Assembly: GCF_000009985.1 (NCBI RefSeq) | Contig: NC_007626.1 | Span: forward strand, 3,279,943 to 3,343,942 | DNA from: Paramagnetospirillum magneticum AMB-1 | GTDB lineage: Bacteria; Pseudomonadota; Alphaproteobacteria; Rhodospirillales; Magnetospirillaceae | DNA length: 64,000 nucleotides | Direction of reading: 5' to 3' | Part shown: positions 42,917-51,975 of the stretch, piece by piece | How positions within the stretch are numbered: the first letter of the stretch is position 1 | Layout: the number at the start of each line of letters is the position of its first letter | Made by a program: the position numbers and the translations under genes | The notes under the pieces: model-generated | What the model was told of the DNA's origin: nothing | Seen by the model: the letters and a program-made list of their open reading frames with translations, nothing else | The model's database searches: none

Positions 42917-43912
42917 ATGAGCGATTTCCCCGCCCTGATGCTTGACGAGACCGACGGCAAGGTCACCGCCTCCATCCGCCGGCTGACGGACTCCGACCTG
43001 CCCGAGGGCGAGGTGCTGGTCAAGGTCGAGTACAGCACCCTGAACTACAAGGACGGCATGATCCTGGGCGGCCTGGGCCGGCTGGTGCGCAAATACCCCC
43101 ATGTGCCGGGCGTGGATTTCGCCGGGACCGTCGAAGCCTCCGCCTCGCCCGAATTCAAGCCGGGCGACAGGGTGATCCTCACCGGCTGGCGGGTGGGCGA
43201 GACCCATTGGGGCGGCTATGCCGCCAAGGCCCGGGTCAAGGCGGACTGGCTGGTCCCCCTGCCCCAGGGCCTCTCCGCCCGTCAGGCCATGGCGGTGGGC
43301 ACCGCCGGCTTCACCGCCATGCTGGCGGTGATGGCGCTGGAGGATCACGGCCTGCGCACCTCGGACGAGGGCGAGGTGCTGGTCACCGGCGCGGCTGGCG
43401 GCCTGGGCAGCGTCGCCGTGCTGCTGCTGTCCAAGCTGGGCTATCGCGTCGCCGCCTCGACGGGCCGCGAAAGCCTGGGCGAGTATCTGCGCTCGCTGGG
43501 GGCCAGCTCCATCGTCGACCGCGCCGAAGTGGGCGCGCCGCCCGCCAAGCCCCTGCTTTCCGAGCGTTGGGCCGCGGCGGTGGACAGCGTCGGCGGGGCC
43601 ACCCTGGCCAATACCGTCGCCAGTCTGCGCGTGCGCGGCGCCGTGGCCTCGTGCGGCAATGCCGGCGGCGTCGAGTTCAACCTGACGGTGCTGCCCTTCC
43701 TGCTGCGCGGCGCCTGCATCCTGGGCATCGATTCGGTGATGGCCCCCAAGCCCCGGCGGCTGATCGCCTGGAAGCGTCTGGCCGAGCTGCTGCCCCTGGA
43801 CCGGCTGGATTCGCTGACCACCGAAATCCGGCTGGTGGATCTGCCCGAGATGGGGGCCAAGATCCTCAAGGGCGAGGTCAAGGGACGGGTGGTGGTCGAC
43901 CCTAACCGGTGA
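42917..43912 (+). CDS. acuI: YhdH/AcuI-family NADPH-dependent acrylyl-CoA reductase (quinone oxidoreductase-like)
   Basis: 331 residues of the medium-chain dehydrogenase/reductase family without zinc ligands. VEYSTLNYKDGMILGG, VPGVDFAGTVEAS and WGGYAAKARVKADWLV form the catalytic domain; VTGAAGGLGSVAVLLLSKLGY is the Rossmann NADPH site. AcuI reduces acryloyl-CoA to propionyl-CoA and protects against acrylate toxicity; the exact substrate here is by family only. The ATG at 42917 has AAGGAGG upstream and is preferred over 42863. Monocistronic. Confidence 0.85.
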   Translation: MSDFPALMLDETDGKVTASIRRLTDSDLPEGEVLVKVEYSTLNYKDGMILGGLGRLVRKYPHVPGVDFAGTVEASASPEFKPGDRVILTGWRVGETHWGGYAAKARVKADWLVPLPQGLSARQAMAVGTAGFTAMLAVMALEDHGLRTSDEGEVLVTGAAGGLGSVAVLLLSKLGYRVAASTGRESLGEYLRSLGASSIVDRAEVGAPPAKPLLSERWAAAVDSVGGATLANTVASLRVRGAVASCGNAGGVEFNLTVLPFLLRGACILGIDSVMAPKPRRLIAWKRLAELLPLDRLDSLTTEIRLVDLPEMGAKILKGEVKGRVVVDPNR

Positions 43913-44762
43913 CCACCCGGCGGCGGCGCTTCACCGCCAGGATGAACGCGACGGCCGTCAGGTTCATGACGAAGGCGTAGACGATGCTGGGCACCATCAT
44001 GGCCGGGTTGCCCAGCAGCGTCACCGCCACGAAGATGCCCAGCGCCCCGTTCTGCAGCCCGTTCTCCATGACCACGGCGATGCGGTCGGCCAGATCCAGG
44101 CGTGCCGCCGCCCCCAGCGCCCAGGCCCCGGTCATGGCGGCCAGATTGAGGATCAGGGCGGCGGGCACCACGTCGCCCACATGGTCGATCAGCGCCTGAC
44201 GCTGACTGACGAAGGCGCCGACCACGATCAGGGCGAACAGCAAGGTAGCCACCGGGCGGGCCACGCGGCCCAGGCGCCCGGCCAGTCCCGGCCAGGACCG
44301 CTGGAGGACCAGCCCCAGGACCAGCGGCACCGTATCCACCAGGAAAATGCCCAGGGTCATCTTGGCCACGGGAATCTCGACCGACCGGTCATAGCCCGCG
44401 AACAGGGCCAGGCCCACATTGACCAGCAGGGGCACGGTCAGGGTGGCGGCCAGGGAGGTGAGCGCGGTGATGGTGGCGGCCAGGGCGATGCGCCCGCCGG
44501 CATGATGGGTCAGCAGGGCCGAGGTCACCCCGGCGGGACAGGCGGCCAGCAGGATCATGCCCACGGCGAAATCGGGTTCCGGCCGCCAAGCCAGCACCAG
44601 GGCCAGCCCCAGGGCCGGCAGCAGCACCAGCTTGGCTCCCAGCCCCACCGCCAGGGCCTTGGGGCTGCCGAACACCACGCGGAAATCGCGCCCATCCATG
44701 GTCAGGCCCATGGCGAACATGATGAAAGCCAGGGCCAGCGGCAAGGCGGCCTGGGTGATCAC
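43902..44762 (-). CDS. Bile acid:sodium symporter (SBF)-family transporter
   Basis: 286 residues, about nine hydrophobic segments. Family motifs include FIMFAMGLTMDG, AACPAGVTSALLTHHAGG, VVMENGLQNGALGIFVAVT and PSIVYAFVMNL. It probably carries an organic anion with sodium; the substrate is unknown. The GTG start at 44762 overlaps the menA stop (GTGA), so it is the last gene of the nosY-ubiE-menA transcript. A longer frame upstream lies inside menA. It converges on acuI with an 11-base overlap at the stops. Confidence 0.82.
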   Translation of the reverse strand: MITQAALPLALAFIMFAMGLTMDGRDFRVVFGSPKALAVGLGAKLVLLPALGLALVLAWRPEPDFAVGMILLAACPAGVTSALLTHHAGGRIALAATITALTSLAATLTVPLLVNVGLALFAGYDRSVEIPVAKMTLGIFLVDTVPLVLGLVLQRSWPGLAGRLGRVARPVATLLFALIVVGAFVSQRQALIDHVGDVVPAALILNLAAMTGAWALGAAARLDLADRIAVVMENGLQNGALGIFVAVTLLGNPAMMVPSIVYAFVMNLTAVAFILAVKRRRRVVTG

Positions 44763-45702
44763 AGCAGAACTCCGACCCCAAGCAGCCCCGCCAGCAGCAA
44801 CTGGAAGCGGGCGGTCGAGGCCAGGATGGCGTTGAAGGCCGGACCCCGGGCCTGGGTGGCAAAGCGCAGGATCAGCCACAGGGCGAAGGGCAAGGCCCCC
44901 AGGCACAGCCAGCCGCCCTTCGGCCCCAGGGGCGAGGCCAAAAGCGCGATGGGCGACAGCAGCAGCATGCCGTAGACCGCCTGGAGGCCTCGATGCCGAC
45001 CCGAATGGCCAGGGTGCGGCGCCCGGCCAGACGGTCGGGCTCCATGTCGCGGTAATTATTGGCCAGCAGCACCGCCGCGGCCACCGCCCCCATGGCGGCG
45101 CCGACCATGATCGACTGACCGGTCAATGACAGTGTCTGAAGGTAATACGTCCCCCCCACCGCGCCGATGCCGAAGAAGGCGATGACGAAGAGCTCGCCGG
45201 AGGGAGTATAGGCGATGGGCCGGGGACCGCTGGAATAGGCCCAGCCGGCCAGCAGCGAGGCGAGGCCCAGGGCGACCACCGGCCAGCCGCCCAGCCAGGC
45301 GAGATAAAGCCCCACCAGGGCGGCCAGGGCGAAGCAGACCAGGGCGGCGCGCTTGACCCGCTCGGGGGTGGCCCAGCCCAGCGCGGTGACGCGCGGCGGC
45401 CCCTGACGCAGGGGCTGGTCGCCGCCGCGCAGGGCATCGCCCACATCGTTGTAGAGATTGGTCCCCGCCTGAATGGCCAGGGCGCCCAGCAGCGCGGCGG
45501 CCAGGGGACGCGGGTCCAACTGTCCGGCATCGGCGAAGGCCAGGGCGCCGCCCGCCAGCACCGGGGCCACGGAAATGGTCAGGGTCTTGGGCCGGATGGC
45601 CAGCCACCACAGCCGCCAGCCGTCCGGCTGGTCGGCGCGGCTGGCATCGGGGCCGGGGATGACCAGGGACGGCTTTTCGGGCTGGCCGGACTCCAGCTTC
45701 AT
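44759..45702 (-). pseudogene. menA: 1,4-dihydroxy-2-naphthoate octaprenyltransferase MenA, frameshifted as given
   Basis: The UbiA-family prenyltransferase reads from the ATG at 45702 (MKLESGQPEKPSLVIPG) through the prenyl-diphosphate motif NLYNDVGDALRGGDQ and NNYRDMEPDRLAGRRTLAIRVGIEAS. Near 44981-44990 it shifts frame and would stop at 44872. The other frame continues the protein (AVYGMLLLSPIALLASPLGP) to the stop at 44759. The span is 944 bases, one short of 315 codons, and one added C (TCC-CAG) would restore a 314-residue protein close to the usual length. The gene overlaps ubiE (ATGA) and the SBF gene (GTGA). It would attach the polyprenyl chain in menaquinone synthesis. A sequencing error is as likely as a true mutation. 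Confidence 0.82.
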
Positions 45703-46430
45703 GACGCGGGCTTCACGCCGGAATGCAGGCAGGCGATGCCCGCCGACAGATTGCGCCAGACGACGCGCTGGAATCCCGCATCCGCCATCAGACCGGCCAT
45801 CTCGCGCTGGTCGGGAAAGCGGCGGATGGATTCCACCAGATAGGCATAAGCCGCCGGTTCGCGGGCGATCCAGGCGCCGAGACGCGGAATCACATGGAAG
45901 GAATAGGCGTCGTAGAACGGACGGATCAGCGCCCAGGGCTTGGAGAATTCCAGGCAGACGAACCAGCCGCCGGGCTTGAGGACCCGAAAGATCTCGGCCA
46001 GGGCGGCATCCGGGCTGGTGGCGTTGCGAAGGCCGAAGGCGATGGTCAGGGTATCCACCGAATTGGTCTCGAACGGCATGGCCTCGGCCTTGCCCTCGAT
46101 GAACTCGACCCCCAGCCCCCGGCAGCGCCGCTGCCCCACCGCCATCATCTCGGGCGAGGGATCGCAGACCATCACCCGGCGCCCCTGCCCGGCCAGCAGC
46201 CGGGCCACATCGCCGGTGCCGCCGGCCAGATCGACCATGACCTGCCCCGCCTCCGGACGGGCGGCCTTGACCATTTCCCGCTTCCACAGGCGATGGATGC
46301 CGAAGCTCATCACGTCGTTCATCAGGTCATAGCGCGGCGCCACGGCGTTGAAGACCGCGCGGATGCGCGTCTCGCGCTCCTCGGGCGTAACCGACTGGAA
46401 ACCAAAGGTACCCGACAGCGACGTGGTCAA
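45699..46430 (-). CDS. ubiE: Demethylmenaquinone/ubiquinone methyltransferase UbiE/MenG
   Basis: 243 residues of class I SAM-dependent methyltransferase type with family signatures: RYDLMNDVMSFGIHRLWKRE, VDLAGGTGDVA (SAM motif I), TIAFGLRNATSPDAAL and EIFRVLKPGGWFVCLEFSKP. It methylates demethylmenaquinone, and in many proteobacteria also the ubiquinone precursor. The start is a TTG at 46430 that overlaps the nosY stop (TTGA); its stop overlaps the menA ATG. Placement after nosY suggests co-expression with N2O respiration. Confidence 0.92.
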   Translation of the reverse strand: MTTSLSGTFGFQSVTPEERETRIRAVFNAVAPRYDLMNDVMSFGIHRLWKREMVKAARPEAGQVMVDLAGGTGDVARLLAGQGRRVMVCDPSPEMMAVGQRRCRGLGVEFIEGKAEAMPFETNSVDTLTIAFGLRNATSPDAALAEIFRVLKPGGWFVCLEFSKPWALIRPFYDAYSFHVIPRLGAWIAREPAAYAYLVESIRRFPDQREMAGLMADAGFQRVVWRNLSAGIACLHSGVKPAS

Positions 46431-47254
46431 GGGAGATCACCCCGACGGAACAGGAAATAGCCGATCCCGGCGCAAAGGGTGCCCAGCGCCATTGGATAAG
46501 CAAGTGCGAATGTAAGATAGCCGCTGCGGCCCAGCGCGTCGAGGATGACGTAGGAGCTTGGCCCCAGCACCACCATCTGCGGATCGAACAGCAAAATGGC
46601 GGCGGTACGGAAGCTTTGCAGCGGATTGGCCACGGCAATGCCGACAATCAGCTCCAGCGGCAGCCTTTCGCGGATCATCAGGCCCAGCAGGATCAGGTCG
46701 AGGAACAGCAGCAGCACCAGCCAGGTGAGGAAGGCCCCGGTCTGGGCCACGTCGGGGGTGCGCGCCAGGGTCGAGATCAGCATGCCGATGCCGAGAAAGG
46801 CCCAGGCCAGGGCCACCAGCAAGGCGGTGTAGAGGACGAACAGGCTCCAATCCACTCCGATGCCGCGCACCAGGGCATAGAGCGCCGCCACTGCCATGGC
46901 GCCGAACACCGGCAGGAACACCACCACGAAGCGGCCGATCATCTTGCCCCAGAACCAGGCGTAAAGGGGGACCGGCAGGGACAGCATGTATTCGAACACG
47001 CCGGCATCGCGGTCGCCCGCCACCGACCGCACGGTGGTGATCAAGATGAAGACCGGCAAAATGGCGACGCAGAGCTGGATATAGGTGACCAGCAGGCGCG
47101 ACAGGCCGGTAAAGCCCAGGATGCGCGATTCGGTCAGGCCGAACACGAACAGCAGCACCACGATGCCGCCGAAGACGATGGAGTAGAACATGAACCAGCG
47201 CGACCGCAGCGATTCCGCGATGTCCAGCCGGGCGGTAAGGTAAAGCGCGTTCAT
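46427..47254 (-). CDS. nosY: NosY, membrane subunit of the copper-site maturation ABC transporter
   Basis: 275 residues with six membrane helices of ABC-2 type. Recognisable segments: VRSVAGDRDAGVFEYMLSLP (the coupling region common to NosY) and YAWFWGKMIGRF. With NosF and NosD it supports assembly of the CuZ sulfide centre of nitrous oxide reductase. GGAGAG precedes the ATG at 47254. It is separated from nosL by 136 bases that hold a palindromic repeat, and overlaps ubiE downstream. Confidence 0.9.
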   Translation of the reverse strand: MNALYLTARLDIAESLRSRWFMFYSIVFGGIVVLLFVFGLTESRILGFTGLSRLLVTYIQLCVAILPVFILITTVRSVAGDRDAGVFEYMLSLPVPLYAWFWGKMIGRFVVVFLPVFGAMAVAALYALVRGIGVDWSLFVLYTALLVALAWAFLGIGMLISTLARTPDVAQTGAFLTWLVLLLFLDLILLGLMIRERLPLELIVGIAVANPLQSFRTAAILLFDPQMVVLGPSSYVILDALGRSGYLTFALAYPMALGTLCAGIGYFLFRRGDLP

Positions 47255-47271
47255 GCCGCCTCTCCAGGATT

Positions 47272-47377
47272 GTCATTCCGAGCGGCAGCGAGGAATCCCC
47301 GCCTGGACCGGCTCGGCCGATTCGGGCACAGCGTGCCAGGATGAGATCCCTCGGCCGCGCCGCGCCCTCGGGATGAC
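47272..47377 (+). repeat. Palindromic repeat element, intergenic copy
   Basis: About 106 bases starting GTCATTCCGA and ending CCCTCGGGATGAC, homologous to 19950-20053. It lies between nosL and nosY within the operon, so it is transcribed and could form a large hairpin affecting nosY-ubiE-menA expression. Confidence 0.85.
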
Positions 47378-47390
47378 ATGAACAGAGTCA

Positions 47391-47888
47391 TCAGCCGTCT
47401 CTCGTCGTGGTGTTCGCGGGGGCCTCGGAGGGCTCGCAGCGGCTGGTCGAGCCCTTGGCCAGCACCGCGTTCTTCATGGCGGCATAGTCCATGGCGCCCG
47501 CCTGCCCCGCCGCCACGGCGCCAAAGCCGTGGGCCATGGGGCTGTGCTGGCCGTCCACGTAAAGGGCCTTGCGCCCGTCCATCCACTGGCCGGTCTCCAG
47601 GCCGCCGACCCAGAATTCCACCGACGCGTCATCGGCCCAGTTCTGCTTGGCCATCCACAGCACGGCATCGCCCAGATCGTCGAACTTGTGGATCTTGCGG
47701 TCGGCACCCCGCACCTGGGCGGCGAAATGGGGATCGTCAATGATCATGCCGCAATACTCGCAGGTCTCGCGGCCCCACTTGATCTCGGCCGGGCCGGTGC
47801 TGGACTGGCCGCAGGCCGACACGGCGATCACCATGCCCGGAACCAGAGCCAGGAAGCGGCGGCGATTGAGACCATGATGCTCGCACAT
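47391..47888 (-). CDS. nosL: NosL, copper chaperone lipoprotein for N2O reductase
   Basis: 165 residues. The N-terminus combines arginines (LNRRRFLALVPG) and a lipobox (AVSAC), so it may be a Tat-exported lipoprotein. The NosL domain follows, with the conserved CEYCGMIIDDPHFAAQV copper-binding region and a Met-containing C-terminal part (GHSPMAHGFGAVAA-like). NosL delivers Cu(I) to apo-NosZ. GGAG lies about nine bases upstream of the ATG at 47888. It follows nosF by 11 bases. Confidence 0.9.
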   Translation of the reverse strand: MCEHHGLNRRRFLALVPGMVIAVSACGQSSTGPAEIKWGRETCEYCGMIIDDPHFAAQVRGADRKIHKFDDLGDAVLWMAKQNWADDASVEFWVGGLETGQWMDGRKALYVDGQHSPMAHGFGAVAAGQAGAMDYAAMKNAVLAKGSTSRCEPSEAPANTTTRDG

Positions 47889-47899
47889 GATGTCCGCTC

Positions 47900-48745
47900 C
47901 TATTTCATCTCGATGCCGGCCACCAGACCGGCATAGCGGGCGAGAACGCCCAGGAAGCGCAGGCGGTCGGGCCCGTTGACCACGCCGCTCCAGGCCGTGC
48001 CGGCGGGGTCGGCGGTGAACCGCCAGTCGCCCATGGCCTTGGCGAAGGCCGGCTCCGCCCGGGTCAGGCGCACCACGCAGTCGAGCCGCGCCGTCATCTC
48101 CACGTCGTCGGCGACGCGATCGTCCAGCGCCACCTTGCCCTGATCCATCTCCACCACCCGGTTGACCAGGGCGGCCACCTCGTCGAGACGGTGGCTGGTG
48201 ATCAGCATCACCGCCTTCTCCTTCCGCTCGTTGAGCAGCTGGAAGAAGATGTGCCGCGCCTCCGGGTCCAGATTGGCGGCGGGCTCGTCCATGATCAGCA
48301 GGTCGGAATCGCGGCCCAGCGCGATGCCGATCAGCATCTTCTGCTTCATGCCGCCCGACAGCTTCACGAAGGGCCGCCCGCGCACCATGTCCCAGTCCAG
48401 CCCCAGCTCGCGCACCATGGTGATGATGCGCTCGGGGTCGGAACCGCAGACGGCGGCGGAGAAATTGACCAGCTCGCCCACCGGCATCTTGAGCGGCGGC
48501 GGTATCTGGGGCACGAAGCCCACATGGGACAGCACGGTCTTGCGGTTGCCGCGCGGGGCCAGGCCGTTCACCGTGACCGCGCCCTCGTGCAGATACTCGC
48601 CCAGCAGGCAACGGATCAGAGTGGTCTTGCCCGCGCCGTTGGACCCCACCAGCGCCACCCGCTCGCCCTTGTCGATGGACAGGCTGACCCCGTCCAGCAC
48701 CCTGTGCCGCTTGAAGGTCTTGGAGACGTTTTCAAAAACGATCAT
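47900..48745 (-). CDS. nosF: NosF, ATPase of the NosFY transporter
   Basis: 281 residues. ABC ATPase motifs: Walker A GSNGAGKT, signature VKLSGGMKQKMLIGIALG, Walker B LLIMDEPAANLDPEA, switch ITSHRLDEVAAL. It powers NosY in NosZ copper-site maturation. It lies 31 bases after nosH. The ATG at 48745 begins MIVFENVSKTFKRHRVLDGV. Confidence 0.9.
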   Translation of the reverse strand: MIVFENVSKTFKRHRVLDGVSLSIDKGERVALVGSNGAGKTTLIRCLLGEYLHEGAVTVNGLAPRGNRKTVLSHVGFVPQIPPPLKMPVGELVNFSAAVCGSDPERIITMVRELGLDWDMVRGRPFVKLSGGMKQKMLIGIALGRDSDLLIMDEPAANLDPEARHIFFQLLNERKEKAVMLITSHRLDEVAALVNRVVEMDQGKVALDDRVADDVEMTARLDCVVRLTRAEPAFAKAMGDWRFTADPAGTAWSGVVNGPDRLRFLGVLARYAGLVAGIEMK

Positions 48746-48776
48746 TCGGTTCCTGCCCTCACCTGTCCCAACCAGC

Positions 48777-49739
48777 CTACAACAGCTTGTTCAGTCCCTT
48801 GACCTCGTATTTCAGCGATCCCGTCGGACAGGCGTCGATGCACAGGCCGCAGCGGGTGCAATCGGCGCCGATGGCCACCTTGACGTCGTCGGCATAGGTC
48901 TTCTTGGTGCATTCCAGCACATGGGGCACCAGACAGACCTTGCGGCAATCGCCCTCGTGCAGGCAGTTCTCCATGCTGTAGCTGACCCGTAGCGGCGACA
49001 CCGCGCCGACGAAACCATAGGTCAGGCCGATGGGGCAGATGTAGCGGCACCACATGCGGCGGATGAAGATGATCTCGTAGGCCAGCAGACCCAGCACCCA
49101 GACCATGGCCAGGCCCGGCCCGTAGATCAGGGCGCGGCTGACGATGCCGGTGGGCGAGATGGATTCGAACACCGTATAGCCGCTGACGAAGGCCAGGACG
49201 GCGAAAACCACATACAGCACGGTGCGCGAGCCGCGATGCAGCGGGTAATCCACCACCATCTTGCGCTTGGCGAGCGCCAGATGAATCTTCTCGGCGATCT
49301 CGGCCAGCAGATGGTAGGGGCAGGTCCACGAGCAGAAGGTGCGCCCGCCCAGCAGCCACCACATGAACAGCACCGTGCCGGTGCCGATCACCAGATTGAT
49401 CAGGATGACCTTGTAGGCCAGCATCACCTGGATGGCCGAATTGAGGTCGGCGAAGTGAAAGCCGATGACGCGGGACGCGGTCAGTGCGCCTTCGACCAGT
49501 TGCACGTCGAAACGGAACGACAGCACAAAGATCATGTTGACCATGATCAGCGTCGCCCAGCGGATGTTGCGCCACTTGTGCGAATGCTTTTCGGCGTGGG
49601 CGGCCTTGATCTGGCGGGCCTTCTCCGGTCCCTTGACCAGACGCTTGGCATCCATCATGGCCTGGGCTTCGGGGGTGTAGCCGGTGGGGCGCTCGGGCGC
49701 GGCGCCCAGCATGACCTTGAGCGAGGAGAGGAGCTTCAT
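48777..49739 (-). CDS. nosH: NosH (NapH-like), membrane quinol oxidase with ferredoxin clusters
   Basis: 320 residues. About four membrane helices, CxxxCP motifs in FCSWTCPYHLLAEI and WCRYICPIGLTYGF, and two C-terminal ferredoxin-type clusters (CLHEGDCRKVCLVPHVLEC and CTRCGLCIDACPTG). By analogy with NapH it takes electrons from menaquinol and passes them to NosG and the cytochromes. The ATG at 49739 shares one base with the nosG stop (TGATG). NosG/NosH proteins are typical of clade II nos clusters. Confidence 0.88.
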   Translation of the reverse strand: MKLLSSLKVMLGAAPERPTGYTPEAQAMMDAKRLVKGPEKARQIKAAHAEKHSHKWRNIRWATLIMVNMIFVLSFRFDVQLVEGALTASRVIGFHFADLNSAIQVMLAYKVILINLVIGTGTVLFMWWLLGGRTFCSWTCPYHLLAEIAEKIHLALAKRKMVVDYPLHRGSRTVLYVVFAVLAFVSGYTVFESISPTGIVSRALIYGPGLAMVWVLGLLAYEIIFIRRMWCRYICPIGLTYGFVGAVSPLRVSYSMENCLHEGDCRKVCLVPHVLECTKKTYADDVKVAIGADCTRCGLCIDACPTGSLKYEVKGLNKLL

Positions 49740-50503
49740 CACGCGTCTCCCCACTTGCGCCGGATGTCGACGACGATGGAGGCGGGCTCGGTCGGGCAGA
49801 TCATCTCGCACATGCCGCAGCCGACGCAGGGCTGGTGCACCACCGGCGTGCGGCGCTTGTCGGCCGGATCAGCGCTCATGGGCTCGAGAGTGATGGCGCC
49901 CTGGACCGGGCATTCCCGGACGCACAGGTCGCAGACCGCCAGATCGTATTTGTACTCGGCCAGCTTGACCGGCTTCCAGCGGTCGATCTCGGGATAGCGA
50001 TGGACGCCCTTGAACGGGGCCGGGCGGGCCACGCCCTTGAACCCCTCGCCCTTGCGCGCCAGGCAGGCGTTGGGGCGGTCCAGGCGGGCGAGGCCCATGC
50101 GGACCTCTTCCTTCTTGCTGATCTTGTGGCTGAGCGCCCCGGTCGGGCAGGCCAGCACACATTGCACCGCATCGCACGAGAAGTCGCAGGCCTGGGCCCG
50201 CGCCGGAACGTAAGGCACGCCGACGCCGAAGCCCTCGTCCAGATCACCCAGCTCGATGGCCTTCACCGGGCAGACCTGCACGCACTGGCCGCACTTGATG
50301 CAGGCCGCCAGGAAATCGGCTTCGTCGATGGCGCCCGGCGGCCGCAGCCGGGGCGTCCACTTGCGCAGCACCGGAAAGAACCCGAACAGCGAGGCGCCGA
50401 CCACGGCGCCGCCCATGGCGATGGAACGCATCACCATGCGCCGCGTCTTGTTGTTGGGGTGGGGAGTCGGCGCCACCTTGGGCGGCGCATCGTGCTCAGT
50501 CAT
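49739..50503 (-). CDS. nosG: NosG (NapG-like), ferredoxin-type electron carrier
   Basis: 254 residues. An N-terminal signal/anchor with RRMVMRSIAMGGAVVGASLF precedes four [4Fe-4S] motifs: CIKCGQCVQVCPVKAI, CDAVQCVLACPTGAL (with extra Cys), CDLCVRECPVQGAI and CVGCGMCEMICPTEPA. It probably relays electrons from NosH to periplasmic cytochromes c and NosZ. The ATG at 50503 (or 50506) follows GGAG; the start overlaps the nosD 3' end by 8 bases. The longer frame upstream lies in nosD. Confidence 0.88.
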   Translation of the reverse strand: MTEHDAPPKVAPTPHPNNKTRRMVMRSIAMGGAVVGASLFGFFPVLRKWTPRLRPPGAIDEADFLAACIKCGQCVQVCPVKAIELGDLDEGFGVGVPYVPARAQACDFSCDAVQCVLACPTGALSHKISKKEEVRMGLARLDRPNACLARKGEGFKGVARPAPFKGVHRYPEIDRWKPVKLAEYKYDLAVCDLCVRECPVQGAITLEPMSADPADKRRTPVVHQPCVGCGMCEMICPTEPASIVVDIRRKWGDA

Positions 50504-51941
50504 CATCCTTGCTCCCAAAAGTGCCGCGCCGGGGCTCGAGCGAGCCGCCGCGGCCGGCGCCCGCCTTTTCGTGGGCGACGGGGACTTCGCCCGCCCGCCG
50601 GGGGCGGTCGATATTGCGGTTGAGATCTTCCGTGGCATCAAGACTGGAGCCAGCCTTCACCCGGGCGTCGGAGGCCACCAGGGGATGCTTGTCCTCCAGC
50701 ATCAGCACTGGCTCGGAGAACGGCGCCAGACGATCGAGGAAGTCCAGCACCTCCAGCAGCGGCGTGCCCTTGAAAAAGCGGGTGTTGGGCTTGTCCATCC
50801 ACACCCGTCCGGCGTAATTGAACAGCCGGTGGGGCTTGTCGCCCACCCCGTCGCCGTCGCGGTCGAAGCCCTGGTAATCTTCCCAGCGGTTGCCGTCCCA
50901 GACATTGCGCTTGGCGCTGCCGCCGCCATAGACCGCCACTTCGGTGATGTTGCCGGAAAACAGATTGCCGGTGAACTCGTTGTCCTTCCAGTCGTTGAGG
51001 AAGGCCACACCGATGTCGTTATAGGCGATGCGGTTGCCGCGCAGATGATTCTTGCTGTCGGGCTCGTAGGGTGCCACATCGATGGAAATGCCTTGCGAGC
51101 AATAGAGAATGTCGTTGTTCTCGATCACCACGTCGCTGCTTTCCTTCAGCGAGATGCACACCCCCTGGGCCCCAACCGCCTTGGCGATGACGTTGTTCCG
51201 CAGTTCGTCGCCGGTGTCGTACATCATGGAAATGCCGGTGGAATTGTCGAAGAAGTAATTGCCCTCGGCGATGTTGTACTGGGCCTGCATCAGATGCAGG
51301 CCATAGCGCCCGCCGCTCTGCCGGTTGCCGGCGAAGCGGTTGTGGGTCGAGTACCAGAAGACGATGTCGCGCCCCTGGATGAACTGGTTGTCCTCGATCA
51401 CGTTGTGATGCGAGTACCATAGCTTGATGCCGTCGCCGCGCCGTCCCAGGCTGACCTTCTTGCCCTCGACCCGGTTGCGCCGGACGGTGTTGCGCTCGGA
51501 CTGCTCCAGGCTGAAGCCGAACAGCACGTTGTCCATGCGGAGGTCTTCGACCACGTTGTCCTTGCCGCGCACCTGCACACCCGCATCCTGCTTGGAATGG
51601 TCGGGGCCGGTATTGGTGATACGGAAGTTGCGCACCGTGGCGCCGTCGGTCTTGATCCACAGCACCGAGCCCCGCCCCTCGCCGTCCAGGGTCACCTGGT
51701 TCTTGCCGTCGAAGATGATGGGCTTGCTGACCACCAGATGGGATTTGTAGCGGCCCGGCGGCGGAGAAATCACCTGGCCCGGCTGGGCGATGTCGATCAG
51801 CGCCTGAATCAGCGAGGAATCCAGCAGCGGCTCGTTGTCCTGCCCCTCGGGCGTCGCCCCCGCCGTGGACAGGCTGGCGGCGAAGACGAAGGCCATGGCT
51901 CCCAGTCTAGACTTGGAAAAGGTCTTGATGAGCACACCCAT
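50496..51941 (-). CDS. nosD: NosD, periplasmic copper-site maturation protein
   Basis: 481 residues. A signal peptide (about 1-29) is followed by a right-handed beta-helix of CASH/NosD repeats (about 60-370), rich in N-x-V/I-x-x-N patterns such as HHNVIEDNQFIQGRD and RNTVRRNRVEGKK. The C-terminal region is charged and longer than usual (about 420-481, ending GSKDDD). It cooperates with NosF and NosY in sulfur and copper delivery to CuZ. It lies 34 bases after the NosB-like gene. Confidence 0.9.
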   Translation of the reverse strand: MGVLIKTFSKSRLGAMAFVFAASLSTAGATPEGQDNEPLLDSSLIQALIDIAQPGQVISPPPGRYKSHLVVSKPIIFDGKNQVTLDGEGRGSVLWIKTDGATVRNFRITNTGPDHSKQDAGVQVRGKDNVVEDLRMDNVLFGFSLEQSERNTVRRNRVEGKKVSLGRRGDGIKLWYSHHNVIEDNQFIQGRDIVFWYSTHNRFAGNRQSGGRYGLHLMQAQYNIAEGNYFFDNSTGISMMYDTGDELRNNVIAKAVGAQGVCISLKESSDVVIENNDILYCSQGISIDVAPYEPDSKNHLRGNRIAYNDIGVAFLNDWKDNEFTGNLFSGNITEVAVYGGGSAKRNVWDGNRWEDYQGFDRDGDGVGDKPHRLFNYAGRVWMDKPNTRFFKGTPLLEVLDFLDRLAPFSEPVLMLEDKHPLVASDARVKAGSSLDATEDLNRNIDRPRRAGEVPVAHEKAGAGRGGSLEPRRGTFGSKDDD

Positions 51942-51975
51942 GGTCCTTCGTCTCCGCTCTCCAGCGCGTGAGAGG

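Noticed and set aside
44872..46287. A 471-codon open frame joining shadow sequence over ubiE to menA
   Set aside because: The first part is antisense-like noise in another frame of ubiE; the real menA start is the ATG at 45702 overlapping the ubiE stop.
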